The notes under the pieces are model-generated. The model was not told the DNA's origin. It ran no database searches and worked only from the letters and a program-made list of their open reading frames with translations. Shown here piece by piece: positions 34,804 through 46,212 of a stretch of DNA of 64,000 nucleotides. A program made the translations under genes and the position numbers. The DNA lies in NCBI RefSeq assembly GCF_036924715.1, contig NZ_JAZHSB010000001.1, positions 310,001-374,000 on the forward strand, read 5' to 3'. This DNA is from Bradyrhizobium sp. AZCC 1721. GTDB taxonomy: Bacteria > Pseudomonadota > Alphaproteobacteria > Rhizobiales > Xanthobacteraceae. The number at the start of each line of letters is the position of its first letter. The first letter of the stretch is position 1.

Positions 34804-35868
34804 ATGCTGCTATCCACCTTCGACATCGCCCTGCGCGGCGCCACCGTGGCGCTGCTCCTGGTGCTGGCGGCGTCGCTGTTTCGCAGTTTTGGAACGGTGC
34901 TCGCCGGACGGCTCGCAGTGGCCGTTGCAGTGGGATCAGCGGCGCATGCCGTGACCTCTTCGATCGGTGTGACATCGAAGGTAGCCCCGGCGCTCGCGCC
35001 CGTGATCGCGCTGTCGACCGGCAATGCCGTGGTGTTCTGGCTGTTTACGCGCGCGCTGTTCGAGGAGACGTTCAAACTGCGCTGGTGGCACGCGCTGGTC
35101 TGGGTGGCGGTCGCAGCTTTCAGCTTCGTCAACTGCATGTGGCTGGCGCCCGCATCCGGCGTGCAGTTCTCCATCATCACGGTCAACATTCTCGCGCTCG
35201 GCTTCATCGTGCTGGCCGTCGTGCAGACCGTCGCATCATGGTCGGCCGATCTGGTCGAGGGCCGACGCCGCATCCGCGTCTTCATCGTCAGCGCGGCGGC
35301 ACTGTACGGCGGGCTGAATGCGGTGCTGCAGATATCACTGTCCGGCGGCGGCGCCGCGGACCTTGCCAACACGCTGAATTCGGCGGTGCTGGCCGCGGTA
35401 GTGGCGGCAATCGCGATTGCGATGATGCGTGTCGATGGGGCCGATTTGTTCCCGGCCGCCGCGGTCGGCAAGGCCGATCCAATCGAAGCAGCGATCGTCG
35501 CCGAGTCCAGCGCCGCCGATCGAAAACTCATCGATGCACTGACGCGCCTGATGGCCGACGAGCGCATCTATCGCCACGACAACGTCACCATCGGCACACT
35601 CGCAACCAAACTCGCCATTCCCGAATACCGGCTGCGGCGGCTGATCAACCAGCGGCTCGGCTACCGCAATTTCAATGTCTTCCTCAACGAGCACCGGATC
35701 GCCGAAGCCAAGGCGGCGCTGGCTGATCCAAGCCAGGCCGAGGTCCCCGTGATTACGATCGCGATGGATGCCGGCTTCCAGTCGCTCGGCCCGTTCAACC
35801 GCGCCTTCAAGGCTATCACAGGCGTCACGCCGACCGAATATCGCCGGCTGAAGACGAGCGCGGCCTAG
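34804..35868 (+). CDS. AraC-family regulator with N-terminal membrane domain
   Basis: 354 residues. The first 210 residues contain six or seven hydrophobic helices (LLVLAASLFRSFGTVLAG, VVFWLFTRALFEETF, IITVNILALGFIVLAVVQTV and others) with a short basic loop EGRRRIRVFI. The C-terminal 100 residues are an AraC/XylS two-HTH domain (LATKLAIPEYRLRRLINQRLG; VITIAMDAGFQSLGPFNRAFKAITGVTPTEYRR). A membrane-anchored regulator sensing an unknown ligand is implied. No obvious target is coupled; the downstream serine hydrolase gene begins 150 bases on in the same direction. Overlapping frames on both strands are shadows. Confidence 0.9.
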   Translation: MLLSTFDIALRGATVALLLVLAASLFRSFGTVLAGRLAVAVAVGSAAHAVTSSIGVTSKVAPALAPVIALSTGNAVVFWLFTRALFEETFKLRWWHALVWVAVAAFSFVNCMWLAPASGVQFSIITVNILALGFIVLAVVQTVASWSADLVEGRRRIRVFIVSAAALYGGLNAVLQISLSGGGAADLANTLNSAVLAAVVAAIAIAMMRVDGADLFPAAAVGKADPIEAAIVAESSAADRKLIDALTRLMADERIYRHDNVTIGTLATKLAIPEYRLRRLINQRLGYRNFNVFLNEHRIAEAKAALADPSQAEVPVITIAMDAGFQSLGPFNRAFKAITGVTPTEYRRLKTSAA

Positions 35869-36017
35869 TCCGCATCATATTGTTGTTGCTGCATAATTTT
35901 AGAATCGTCGAGGCGTGTCGAGCATTCGGCCAGCGCGAATTCCAAATCCGGCGAGCGGCCGGCGGCGGCCTCATCAACATCTCCGGCACGCGCTGATGCG
36001 TCATACCGGAGGCCTCC

Positions 36018-37448
36018 GTGACCAGACGAAATCTCACCCTCATCCTCGCCGCCACCACGGCGATCAGTGCGCTCGCGCTCTCAGTTGCCCGCGCCCGCGA
36101 CGTGCCGAAGGTCGCGACCGGCTTCGTCGCCAGCGTGCTCTGCACCGAGACCTTCGTCTCCGGCCTCGACCCGGCGCGGGTATTCGCCGAGACCACGTCC
36201 GCGATGCCGGGCGCCGGCCTGATCGCCTGGGCGCTCGACTATCGCCTCGACCGCGCGCGCAAGGACGTCACCGTGACACTGTTCGGCCTGGGCGGGAGCC
36301 ACGCGGTCTACCGCGGCGAAGGTCTGGGCTGTTATCTCGATCATGGTGGTGCCGTGGCCGAGATTGTGTTGCCGCCGTCGGAGACCAAACCGGCGCTGCT
36401 GCCCGACATCGCTGGCCGTGCCATTGTCGAACCGCAGGCGCCGCAACTGGCTCTCGCACTCGACCGCGCCTTCGCCGAGCCGGACAGGTCGACGCCGCCA
36501 AATACCCGCGCTGTGGTGGTCCTGAAGGACGGGCGCATCGTGGCCGAACGCTATGCCGAGGGCATCGGCGTCGACACGCCGCTGCTTGGCTTCTCCGCCA
36601 CCAAATCGGTCATCTCGGCGCTGGCCGGCGTCCTCGTGCGCAAGCGCGCGCTGAAGCTGCATGAGCCCGTGCCGATCGCCGCGTGGCAACAGCCTGGTGA
36701 TCCAAGGCGCGCCATCACGCTCGATCATCTGCTGCGGCACACCGCGGGGCTAAAGCTCGGCAGTTCGCTGCAGGCCTCGCTGGCGTCAGCGCTCGAGCCG
36801 GTCAATCGCATGAAGTTCATGGAGCCTGATATGGCGGCCTATGCCGTGAGCATGCCGCTGGAGTCGGCGCCGGGCGCGGCATGGAACTACCACGACGGCA
36901 ACACGGTCATCCTCGCGCATCTGATCCGCCAGGCCACCGGCGGCAGCGCGGCCGATATGATCGACTTCGCGCGGCAGGAGCTGTTCGAGCCGCTCGGCAT
37001 GCGCAGTGTGACGCTCGAATTCGACACCTCGGGCAATGCGGAAGGATCAAGCCAGTTACTCGCCAGCGCGCGCGACTGGGCGCGCTTCGGCCAGGTCTAT
37101 CTCAACGATGGCGTTGCCGGTGGAAAGCGCATCCTCCCCGAAGGCTGGGTGAAATATACGGCGACGCCGACACCGAACGCCTGGGTCGGCCAGGGCGCCG
37201 GCTTCTGGACCAATCTCGGCGACAGTTTTGGCGCAACCTACCGCACCGAGCGCGGCTGGCCGCGCGACGCGTTCTACGCGAAGGGCACGCTCGGGCAATA
37301 CGTGATCGTCGTGCCCTCCGAACGGCTGGTGATCGTCCGGCTCGGGCGCTCGCCGAATTGGCCACCGGAAGCCGACGGCGTGTTCGAGCTCGTGCGAAAT
37401 GTGGTCGCCGCGACGGGCAATAAGGGGAAGGTGGCAGGGACGAATTAA
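36018..37448 (+). CDS. Exported serine hydrolase, class C beta-lactamase-related
   Basis: 476 residues from a GTG at 36018 preceded by ACCGGAGG. A signal peptide (LTLILAATTAISALALSVARA) sends it to the periplasm. The PBP-fold catalytic pair S-x-x-K is in GFSATKSVISALAG at about residue 197, and the Tyr motif in AWNYHDGNTVILA at about 293. An extra N-terminal domain of about 130 residues precedes the hydrolase domain. The late KGTLGQYVIVVPSERLVIVRLG supplies the third wall of the active site (KGT in place of K-T-G). Substrate unknown; related proteins include 6-aminohexanoate-dimer hydrolases and esterases. No regulator coupled. Confidence 0.88.
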   Translation: MTRRNLTLILAATTAISALALSVARARDVPKVATGFVASVLCTETFVSGLDPARVFAETTSAMPGAGLIAWALDYRLDRARKDVTVTLFGLGGSHAVYRGEGLGCYLDHGGAVAEIVLPPSETKPALLPDIAGRAIVEPQAPQLALALDRAFAEPDRSTPPNTRAVVVLKDGRIVAERYAEGIGVDTPLLGFSATKSVISALAGVLVRKRALKLHEPVPIAAWQQPGDPRRAITLDHLLRHTAGLKLGSSLQASLASALEPVNRMKFMEPDMAAYAVSMPLESAPGAAWNYHDGNTVILAHLIRQATGGSAADMIDFARQELFEPLGMRSVTLEFDTSGNAEGSSQLLASARDWARFGQVYLNDGVAGGKRILPEGWVKYTATPTPNAWVGQGAGFWTNLGDSFGATYRTERGWPRDAFYAKGTLGQYVIVVPSERLVIVRLGRSPNWPPEADGVFELVRNVVAATGNKGKVAGTN

Positions 37449-37456
37449 GGCGCGCA

Positions 37457-37640
37457 TACCCTCCCCTGGAGGGGTCCGAGACGAGCAAAGCTCGCTCGTG
37501 GGTCGCCGCTCATGAAATAAGCGGCGGGGTGGGGTGACGGTCTCTCCACCTCCAACAAAGCCCGAGTGGAGAGATCACCCCACCCCGTCTCGCATTCACT
37601 ACGCTCACGCGAGCCGACCCTCCCCCTCCAGGGTAGGGTA
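37457..37640. repeat. Long inverted intergenic repeat, family F
   Basis: TACCCTCCCCTGGAGGGGT at the left faces CCCTCCCCCTCCAGGGTAGGGTA at the right; inner arms are GGTGGGGTGACGGTCTCTCCACC and GGAGAGATCACCCCACC. About 184 bases between the convergent serine hydrolase and MmgE/PrpD genes; it may stop transcription from both sides. Confidence 0.8.
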
Positions 37641-37667
37641 AACGCCGCCGATGTTGATAGTTTCGGT

Positions 37668-39038
37668 CTACTGCCGCCCCAATTGCGTGGCCTTCTCGAC
37701 GCGGTCGAACCGCTCCAGCGACAGGATCGCGTCGGCGAGCTGATCGGCGCGGCCGTTCAGCACGGGGCGGGCGAGCGTGAGGAATTTTTGCTGCATCGCC
37801 TGCGCGTCGGGAAACGTATCCGGCTCGCCGGAGGGATCGGCATAGAGCCTCTCATGCACGCCGTCGTCGGTGGTGATCGAGACGCGCGCACCGAAGGGAT
37901 GGGTGCGGCCGATTTCCAGGCGATCGTCCTGCACCACGTCGAATTTATCCGCGAGCGCATTGACGGCGGCATCGCCGAGCCGCTCGTAATCGTCCCAGCC
38001 AAAACGGCCCTGGTCGAGCGCCAGCGCGCCGGTGAAGAACATCGAGAATTGTCCGCCGACGATCGAGGTCGGATGCCGCTTTGTGGCGGCATCGCCAGTC
38101 AGTGTGATGCCGTTGCGGTGCAGGCCAATCTCGACCCGCTTGATCTGATCCGGCGTCAGATTGTGCTCCCTGCGCATCGCGATCAGCGCATCGAGCGCCG
38201 CATGAGTATAGCGGCAGCTTGGATACGGCTTCACGCCGATCCGCAGCGTCTCGTAGGTCTTGCCGAGGCCGGCTGTCGCCTTGTCGGGATGAGCGTCGTC
38301 GCTGTAGCCGACGAGGAGGCCATGCTTGCCCTCGACCGACTCGGTCGAGCCGACAAAATTGTTGCGTGCCAGCGTGGCGGCGATGACGCCGTTCATGGCG
38401 GCGGCACCGACCTGGTAGCGCTTGTTCCACGCGCCGTTGACGAGGAACTGCAGCGAGCCGGCGGCCTGGCTGCCGGAAACGCCGAAGGCTGAGATGATCT
38501 GGTCCTTCGAGAGGCCGAACAGCTTCCCCGCCGCGGCTGCCGCGCCATAGGTTCCCGCCGTCGCGGTCGGATGAAAGCCGCGCGCATAGTGCGAGGTCGG
38601 ATCGAGCGCGTTGCCGAGCCGACAGCACACTTCATAGCCGGCCACGATCGCAGTCAGCACGTCGCGCCCGGATGCGCCGACCATTTCGCCGACCGCAAAC
38701 GCCGCTGGCACCACGGGTGCGCTCGGATGCAGCGAGGAGTCGGCATGCGTGTCGTCGAAATCGAGGGAATGGCCGAGCGCGCCGTTAAGCAGCGCGGCGA
38801 CCGCGGGCGTCCAGGTCTTCGCATCGCCGAACACAGTGGCCTCGCCCTTGCCGTCCAGCGCCAGCGCTTCCAGCATCTTCAGCAGCGAGGGCGTGGATTC
38901 CGCATCGCGCCGCGCCCGGATCGTGCTGCCGAGGAAATCCAGCGTCAGCACCTTGGCGCGCTCCAGCACTTCGGGCGGAATATCTCTAAATTTCAGGTCG
39001 GCGACATAGGCTGCGAGCGTTGCGGTTTCGTGGGCCAT
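37668..39038 (-). CDS. MmgE/PrpD family protein
   Basis: 456 residues. All-helical N-terminal domain plus small C-terminal domain of the 2-methylcitrate dehydratase/cis-aconitate decarboxylase family. The conserved stretches are LNGALGHSLDFDDTHADSSLHPSAP (active-site region, about residues 84-108), GFHPTATAGTYGAAAAAGKL, and VKPYPSCRYTHAALDA with the catalytic His/Lys zone. No prpB/prpC neighbours, so a role in propionate metabolism is not supported; many alphaproteobacterial copies have unknown hydro-lyase substrates. Cytosolic. Full family length. Confidence 0.9.
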   Translation of the reverse strand: MAHETATLAAYVADLKFRDIPPEVLERAKVLTLDFLGSTIRARRDAESTPSLLKMLEALALDGKGEATVFGDAKTWTPAVAALLNGALGHSLDFDDTHADSSLHPSAPVVPAAFAVGEMVGASGRDVLTAIVAGYEVCCRLGNALDPTSHYARGFHPTATAGTYGAAAAAGKLFGLSKDQIISAFGVSGSQAAGSLQFLVNGAWNKRYQVGAAAMNGVIAATLARNNFVGSTESVEGKHGLLVGYSDDAHPDKATAGLGKTYETLRIGVKPYPSCRYTHAALDALIAMRREHNLTPDQIKRVEIGLHRNGITLTGDAATKRHPTSIVGGQFSMFFTGALALDQGRFGWDDYERLGDAAVNALADKFDVVQDDRLEIGRTHPFGARVSITTDDGVHERLYADPSGEPDTFPDAQAMQQKFLTLARPVLNGRADQLADAILSLERFDRVEKATQLGRQ

Positions 39039-39237
39039 CGTGTTTCCTCGTTCTGCCTGATAAGGGTAGGCGGGCCAACTTGACCTTTCAAGCCGCCTCC
39101 CGTCGCAGGCGCCAGCCGTGCTTGACGTCGTCTAGCACAGACGCGGCGCGCAGATTCCGGAACGCGGCGCATGATGGCCTTCGCAAAACGCATGCTTGGA
39201 TCGCTTCGCAGCCGCAAGACGCAACTGGCGCTAGCGG

Positions 39238-40650
39238 TCAGGCTCGCCATCGTCGCGGCCTGCTCGCCAGCAGCCGGAAGCGCAACAGCAGAAGCACGGC
39301 ATAGACAGCGGTCCCGACCGAGAGCCCGCTCCACACGCCGACGGCGCCCAGCGAGGTCCAGAAGCCAAGCCACCAGGCGCAGGCGAACCCGATCAGCCAG
39401 TAACTGAGGATCGCGAACAACAGCGGCACGCGCGTGTCGTTCATGCCGCGCAACGAGCCGGCGGCAATCGTCTGGATCGCGTCAGCGATGAAGAAGGTCG
39501 ATCCGACCAGCAGCAGCGTTGCCGAGAGTTCGGCCGTCGCGTCGGTGTTCTCGCCAAGAAAAATCTCCGCAATGCCAAAGCGGCTGATCACCACCGCGAG
39601 TGTCAGAATCGCCGCCAGTACGATGCCGAGCCAGGTTGCGACGTAACCGGCACGCCGCACCGCGCCGGCGTCGCCGCGGCCGATGGCATGACCGACCCGC
39701 ACGGTGGCGGCCATGCCGATGCCGAACGGCACCATGAACAGGATGGCCGCGACCTGCAGCGCGATCTGATGTGCCGCCAGCGCGGTGGTGCTGATGATGC
39801 CCATCAGCAGGCCCGCGGCGCCGAACAGGCCGTATTCGAGCAGGAAGGAGAGCGAGATCGGCGCACCGATCACAACGAGCTGCCGCATCAGCTTCCAGTC
39901 GACGTGCCAGAAATGGCCGAGTATCTGAAATTTTCGGAATGGGCGGCGCCGTGCGGCAAACCACAGGCCCGCCAAGAATGTGCCGAGATTGACGATCGAG
40001 GTCGCCAATCCCGCGCCGAACAGGCCAAGCTGCGGCAGGCCGAAGGCGCCATACAGCAAGAGATAGACCAGTAGCGCATTGGCCGGGATCGCGGCGAGCG
40101 TGATCCACAGGATCGGCTCGGGCCGGTTGACCGCGCTCATGAAGCCGCGAATCGCCATGAACCACAGTGCGGGCAAGACGCTCCAGGTCAGGCCGAGCAG
40201 ATATTCTTGCGCAAGGCGTGCAGCCGTCGGCGCCTGGCCCAGCATCAACAGGATCGGCTCGCCGTAGAACGACAGCGCCATCATCGGCAGCGACATCAGG
40301 AATGCAGCCCACATGCCGACGCGGAGCGACCGCCGGATCAAATGCGGATTGCGTGCGCCAAATGCCTGCGCCGCCAAGGGTGCTACGGCGGATACCAGTC
40401 CCATGCCGAAGGTGAAGCTGACAAAGAAGACGGTATGCGCCAGCGCGGCCGCAGCCATGGCCTCGCTGCCGAGCCGGCCGATCAGGGCAATGTCGGTCGT
40501 CATCATCGCGATCTGCCCGAGTTGGGTCAGCGCGATCGGCACCGCGAGTTTGAGCGTCTCGGCAAGCTCGATCGCGAGGTGACGGCCGGGCACGGCCGCA
40601 GAGACGGGCGGCGCCATCGCTGCGCGTTCAATTTTATCAAGCGAGGTCAT
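39238..40650 (-). CDS. MATE-family multidrug efflux transporter
   Basis: 470 residues, about twelve transmembrane helices in two MatE halves. NorM-type marks: TLKLAVPIALTQLGQIAMMTTDIALIGRLGSEAMAAAALAHTV (N-terminal helix pair; given by position, about 33-75) and FGIGMAATVRVGHAIGRGDAGAVRRAG at the second half. It would export cationic drugs or metabolites in exchange for Na+ or H+. The ATG is followed by a polar 25-residue N-terminus. The C-terminus ends in a basic RLLASRPRRWRA. No regulator adjacent; a repeat lies upstream. Confidence 0.92.
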   Translation of the reverse strand: MTSLDKIERAAMAPPVSAAVPGRHLAIELAETLKLAVPIALTQLGQIAMMTTDIALIGRLGSEAMAAAALAHTVFFVSFTFGMGLVSAVAPLAAQAFGARNPHLIRRSLRVGMWAAFLMSLPMMALSFYGEPILLMLGQAPTAARLAQEYLLGLTWSVLPALWFMAIRGFMSAVNRPEPILWITLAAIPANALLVYLLLYGAFGLPQLGLFGAGLATSIVNLGTFLAGLWFAARRRPFRKFQILGHFWHVDWKLMRQLVVIGAPISLSFLLEYGLFGAAGLLMGIISTTALAAHQIALQVAAILFMVPFGIGMAATVRVGHAIGRGDAGAVRRAGYVATWLGIVLAAILTLAVVISRFGIAEIFLGENTDATAELSATLLLVGSTFFIADAIQTIAAGSLRGMNDTRVPLLFAILSYWLIGFACAWWLGFWTSLGAVGVWSGLSVGTAVYAVLLLLRFRLLASRPRRWRA

Positions 40651-40706
40651 TGCAACAGACTAACACCGGCGAAGGTCAAAAAAGTGACGCCGGCGTTCGC
40701 GGCCTG

Positions 40707-40825
40707 GAGCGTTTTCCAGCGAAAGCCGCCCCGGACTTGGTCCGGGGTGGAAACCGGTTCGCGTCAAGAAAACGCGTCAAAACAAGAATCTAGAGCCCGG
40801 TTCTGATGCAATCAGAACCGAAAGG
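40707..40825. repeat. Palindromic intergenic repeat, family G copy 1
   Basis: Contains CCCCGGACTTGGTCCGGGG, AACCGGTTCGCGTCAAGAAAACGCGT and a terminal hairpin CGGTTCTGAT-GCA-ATCAGAACCG (40798-40820) just after the murA-like gene stop. The reverse-sense copy is at 47614-47705. The hairpin may end murA transcription. Confidence 0.8.
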
Positions 40826-40827
40826 CT

Positions 40828-42126
40828 CTAGTGGCCGTCGCGTGCCGGAACTCGGGTAATTCGCGCGCCCAGCGCATTGAGCCGCTGCTCGATGCGCTCG
40901 TAGCCGCGCTCGATCTGGTCGGCGTTGTTGATCGTTGACGTGCCTTCGGCGGCGACCGCCGCCAGCAGCATCGCCATGCCGGCGCGGATGTCGGGCGAAG
41001 TCATCGGCGCGCCGCGCAGCCGGCTCGGGCCGGCCACGATCGCGCGGTGCGGGTCGCACAGCACGATACGGGCGCCCATAGAGATCAGCTTGTCGACGAA
41101 GAACATCCGCGACTCGAACATTTTTTCAAACATCAGGATGACGCCGTCGCATTGCGTCGCGGTCACGATCGCAATCGACATCAGGTCGGCCGGGAAGGCC
41201 GGCCACGGCTGGTCCTCGAGCTTCGGCACATGGCCGCCGAAATCATCATGGATCTTCATGGTCTGGCCCGAGGGCACCACGAGATCGTCGCCCTCGACGC
41301 CGCAGACGATGCCGAGCCGTTCAAATCCCATCCGGATGGAGCGCAGATGCTCGACGCCGGCCTTGGCGATGCGCAGCGGCGAGCGCGTCACCGCGGCAAG
41401 TCCGATCAGCGAGCCGACTTCGATATGGTCGGGCTGGATCGAATAGCTTGCGCCGCAAAGCGTCGCCGGGCCGTGCACGATGATGGTGTTGGTGCCGATG
41501 CCCTCGATCTTGGCGCCGAGCGCTACGAGGAAATGCGCGAGGTCCTGTACATGCGGCTCGGAGGCCGCGTTGCGCAAGAATGTGGTGCCGTGAGCGGCGA
41601 CCGCCGCGACTAGCGCGTTCTCGGTGGCCGTAACGCTCGGCTCGTCGAGAAAGACGTCGGCACCCTCGAGGCGGGAGGCGCGGAATTCCAGCCGGTGGGT
41701 GGCGGTGACGGTGGCACCTAACTGCTCAAAGGCGAGAAAATGCGTATCGAGACGACGGCGTCCAATGACGTCGCCGCCGGGCGGCGGCAGCGCCACCTCG
41801 CCGCAGCGCGCCAATAGCGGCCCGGCCAGCAGGATCGAGGCACGGATCCGCGCGCAAAGTTCAGGATCGAGATCGGCGGCGCGGACCTCCTTGGCGTGGA
41901 TCGCAAGCGTATTGCGCGCCTGCCATTCGGCGGAAGCGCCGACCGAGCGGATCAATTCAACCAGCGTCTCGGTGTCGCGGATGCGCGGCACGTTTTCCAG
42001 CGTGACCGGATCTTCGGTGAGCAGGGCGGCCGCGATAATCGGCAGCGCAGAATTCTTGTTGCCGGATGGCTCGATTGTTCCCGCCAGCCGGTGGCCGCCT
42101 TCAACGATATACTGAATGGGCGGCAT
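40828..42126 (-). CDS. murA: MurA-like UDP-GlcNAc enolpyruvyl transferase, Cys115-to-Asp type
   Basis: 432 residues from the ATG at 42126. EPSP-synthase-fold enzyme that adds enolpyruvyl from PEP to UDP-GlcNAc, the first step of peptidoglycan synthesis. Substrate residues conserved: SGNKNSALP (Lys24, E. coli Lys22), RRRLDTH (Arg124, E. coli Arg120), FPADLM (catalytic Asp) and IERGYERIE near the end. The fosfomycin-target Cys115 of E. coli is Asp119 here (GGDVIG). Such C115D enzymes are active and fosfomycin-resistant in mycobacteria and Chlamydia. It lies 14 bases downstream of gyrB, not beside hisD where the usual alphaproteobacterial murA sits, so it may be a second copy. A six-codon extension is possible. 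Confidence 0.87.
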   Translation of the reverse strand: MPPIQYIVEGGHRLAGTIEPSGNKNSALPIIAAALLTEDPVTLENVPRIRDTETLVELIRSVGASAEWQARNTLAIHAKEVRAADLDPELCARIRASILLAGPLLARCGEVALPPPGGDVIGRRRLDTHFLAFEQLGATVTATHRLEFRASRLEGADVFLDEPSVTATENALVAAVAAHGTTFLRNAASEPHVQDLAHFLVALGAKIEGIGTNTIIVHGPATLCGASYSIQPDHIEVGSLIGLAAVTRSPLRIAKAGVEHLRSIRMGFERLGIVCGVEGDDLVVPSGQTMKIHDDFGGHVPKLEDQPWPAFPADLMSIAIVTATQCDGVILMFEKMFESRMFFVDKLISMGARIVLCDPHRAIVAGPSRLRGAPMTSPDIRAGMAMLLAAVAAEGTSTINNADQIERGYERIEQRLNALGARITRVPARDGH

Positions 42127-42140
42127 GGGCGCGTCCTGCC

Positions 42141-44663
<2,523 letters not shown>

Positions 44664-44854
44664 CTAGCGCAATCTCTCTGTACGCAAGTTATTGAATAAA
44701 TGGTGGTTTTTTACCCTTTTTCAAGGTCTCCAAGGGCCGATTCTGGAGGCCCCGAAAAGCGCGATTCGGGGGCCTGTTCTGCGCTCTCGATCGCCGGATT
44801 TTTGGACGCCGCGCGATGCGAAATGGCAGTCTGTTGCGAGGCGTTGAACAGCTT

Positions 44855-45991
44855 CTAGGTACGGCGGCTCACCTGGCCAGACTCGACGTCAAAAATCTCG
44901 CCGGTCTCGCCGATGTCGACGAACGCTGCCGGATCGGCGCCGGTCATCCAGATCTGCGCGCCGAGCTTTGCGAGTTCATCGAACAGCGCCTTGCGCCTGA
45001 CGGGATCAAGATGCGCGACGACTTCGTCGAGCAGCAGCAGCGGCACGATCCCGGTCATCTCGGCGACCAGCGTGGCATGGGCCAGCACCAGCCCGATCAG
45101 CAGCGCCTTTTGCTCTCCGGTGGAGGCGTCGCGGGCCGGCATGTTTTTTGGTGCGTAGATCACCTGCAAGTCCGTGAGATGGGGCCCGTCCAGCGTGCGG
45201 CCGGCGGCGGCGTCGCGGGCGCGGCTGGCGCGCAGGATATCGCGGTAGCGATCCTCCACGGCGGTTGCGGATTCATTGACCAGCGCATTCTCCATCCAGC
45301 CGTCGAGCATGATCTGCGCCGACGGAAAGGCCGAAGCCGCGCCACGTTCACGCAGCATCGCCGCCAGTCTAGTCACCGTCTGGCCGCGCGTGGCGGCAAC
45401 CGCAACCGCCAGTTCGGCAGTTTCGCGCTCGATCGCGTCACACCAATGGTCGTCATAATTGCGCACTTCGAGCAGACGGTTGCGCGAACGCAGCGAGCGC
45501 TCCAGCGCGGAAACGCGACTGGAATGCTCGCTGTCGATCGCCAGCACCAGGCGGTCGAAGAAGCGCCGCCGCTCCGAGGCCGCGCCAAGGAACAGGCCGT
45601 CCATCGCCGGCGTCAGCCACACCATGCGCAAATGATCGCCAAACGCCGCCGCCGAACCCACCGGCTCGCGGTCGATCCGGCAGCGACGGCTGGACGAGGC
45701 CTCTGTTCCCGGCGCGTCGATGCCGGTGCCGAGCGTGGCAAGCCCCAGCGCGCCCTCGACCTCGGCCGATACCGCCCAGGAGCCGTCGCCCTGATTGTCG
45801 GCGACATCCTCCAGCCTCGCGCGCCGCAGGCCGCGTCCCGGCGACAGAAACGAGATCGCCTCCAGGCAATTGGTCTTGCCGGCGCCGTTTGGCCCCACCA
45901 GCACCACCATATCGCCGCGCACCTGCACGCTCGCCGCGCGATAATTGCGGAAATGTGTGAGCGAGAGCCGATGGATACGGGACGGGGTCAT
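44855..45991 (-). CDS. recF: DNA replication and repair protein RecF
   Basis: 378 residues from the ATG at 45991. SMC/ABC-type ATPase loading RecA at gaps with RecO and RecR. Walker A GPNGAGKTNCLEAISFLSPGRGLR begins near residue 34. The ABC signature segment is STGEQKALLIGLVLAHA at about 280, with Walker B PLLLLDEVVAHLDPVRR near 308. The N-terminal IHRLSLTHFRNYR is classical. A GTG two codons upstream is possible. It lies between dnaN and gyrB, with a repeat in the 222-base gap to dnaN. Confidence 0.95.
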   Translation of the reverse strand: MTPSRIHRLSLTHFRNYRAASVQVRGDMVVLVGPNGAGKTNCLEAISFLSPGRGLRRARLEDVADNQGDGSWAVSAEVEGALGLATLGTGIDAPGTEASSSRRCRIDREPVGSAAAFGDHLRMVWLTPAMDGLFLGAASERRRFFDRLVLAIDSEHSSRVSALERSLRSRNRLLEVRNYDDHWCDAIERETAELAVAVAATRGQTVTRLAAMLRERGAASAFPSAQIMLDGWMENALVNESATAVEDRYRDILRASRARDAAAGRTLDGPHLTDLQVIYAPKNMPARDASTGEQKALLIGLVLAHATLVAEMTGIVPLLLLDEVVAHLDPVRRKALFDELAKLGAQIWMTGADPAAFVDIGETGEIFDVESGQVSRRT

Positions 45992-46038
45992 AGCCACTCG
46001 TCATTGCCAAGATTCAGAAAAATGGCGGCAACCTCTGT

Positions 46039-46139
46039 CGTCATCATCCGCGAAGGCGGATGAATCCAGTACGCCGAGCTGCTCGATTTTTTCACTGAGG
46101 CTGGCGATTACTGGATACCCGCCTTCGCGGGTATGACAG
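46039..46139. repeat. Palindromic intergenic repeat, family H
   Basis: CGTCATCATCCGCGAAGGCGGATGAATCCAGTA at the left faces TACTGGATACCCGCCTTCGCGGGTATGACAG at the right. It fills the dnaN-recF gap. Only one copy seen in the window, but a common bradyrhizobial type. Confidence 0.75.
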
Positions 46140-46212
46140 TTGGATTCTTGTCGTGTGCCACCCTCTCCTCCAAGAGGAGCGGGACGATCAGTGCGCGTCT
46201 CGCCAGAAGGGG

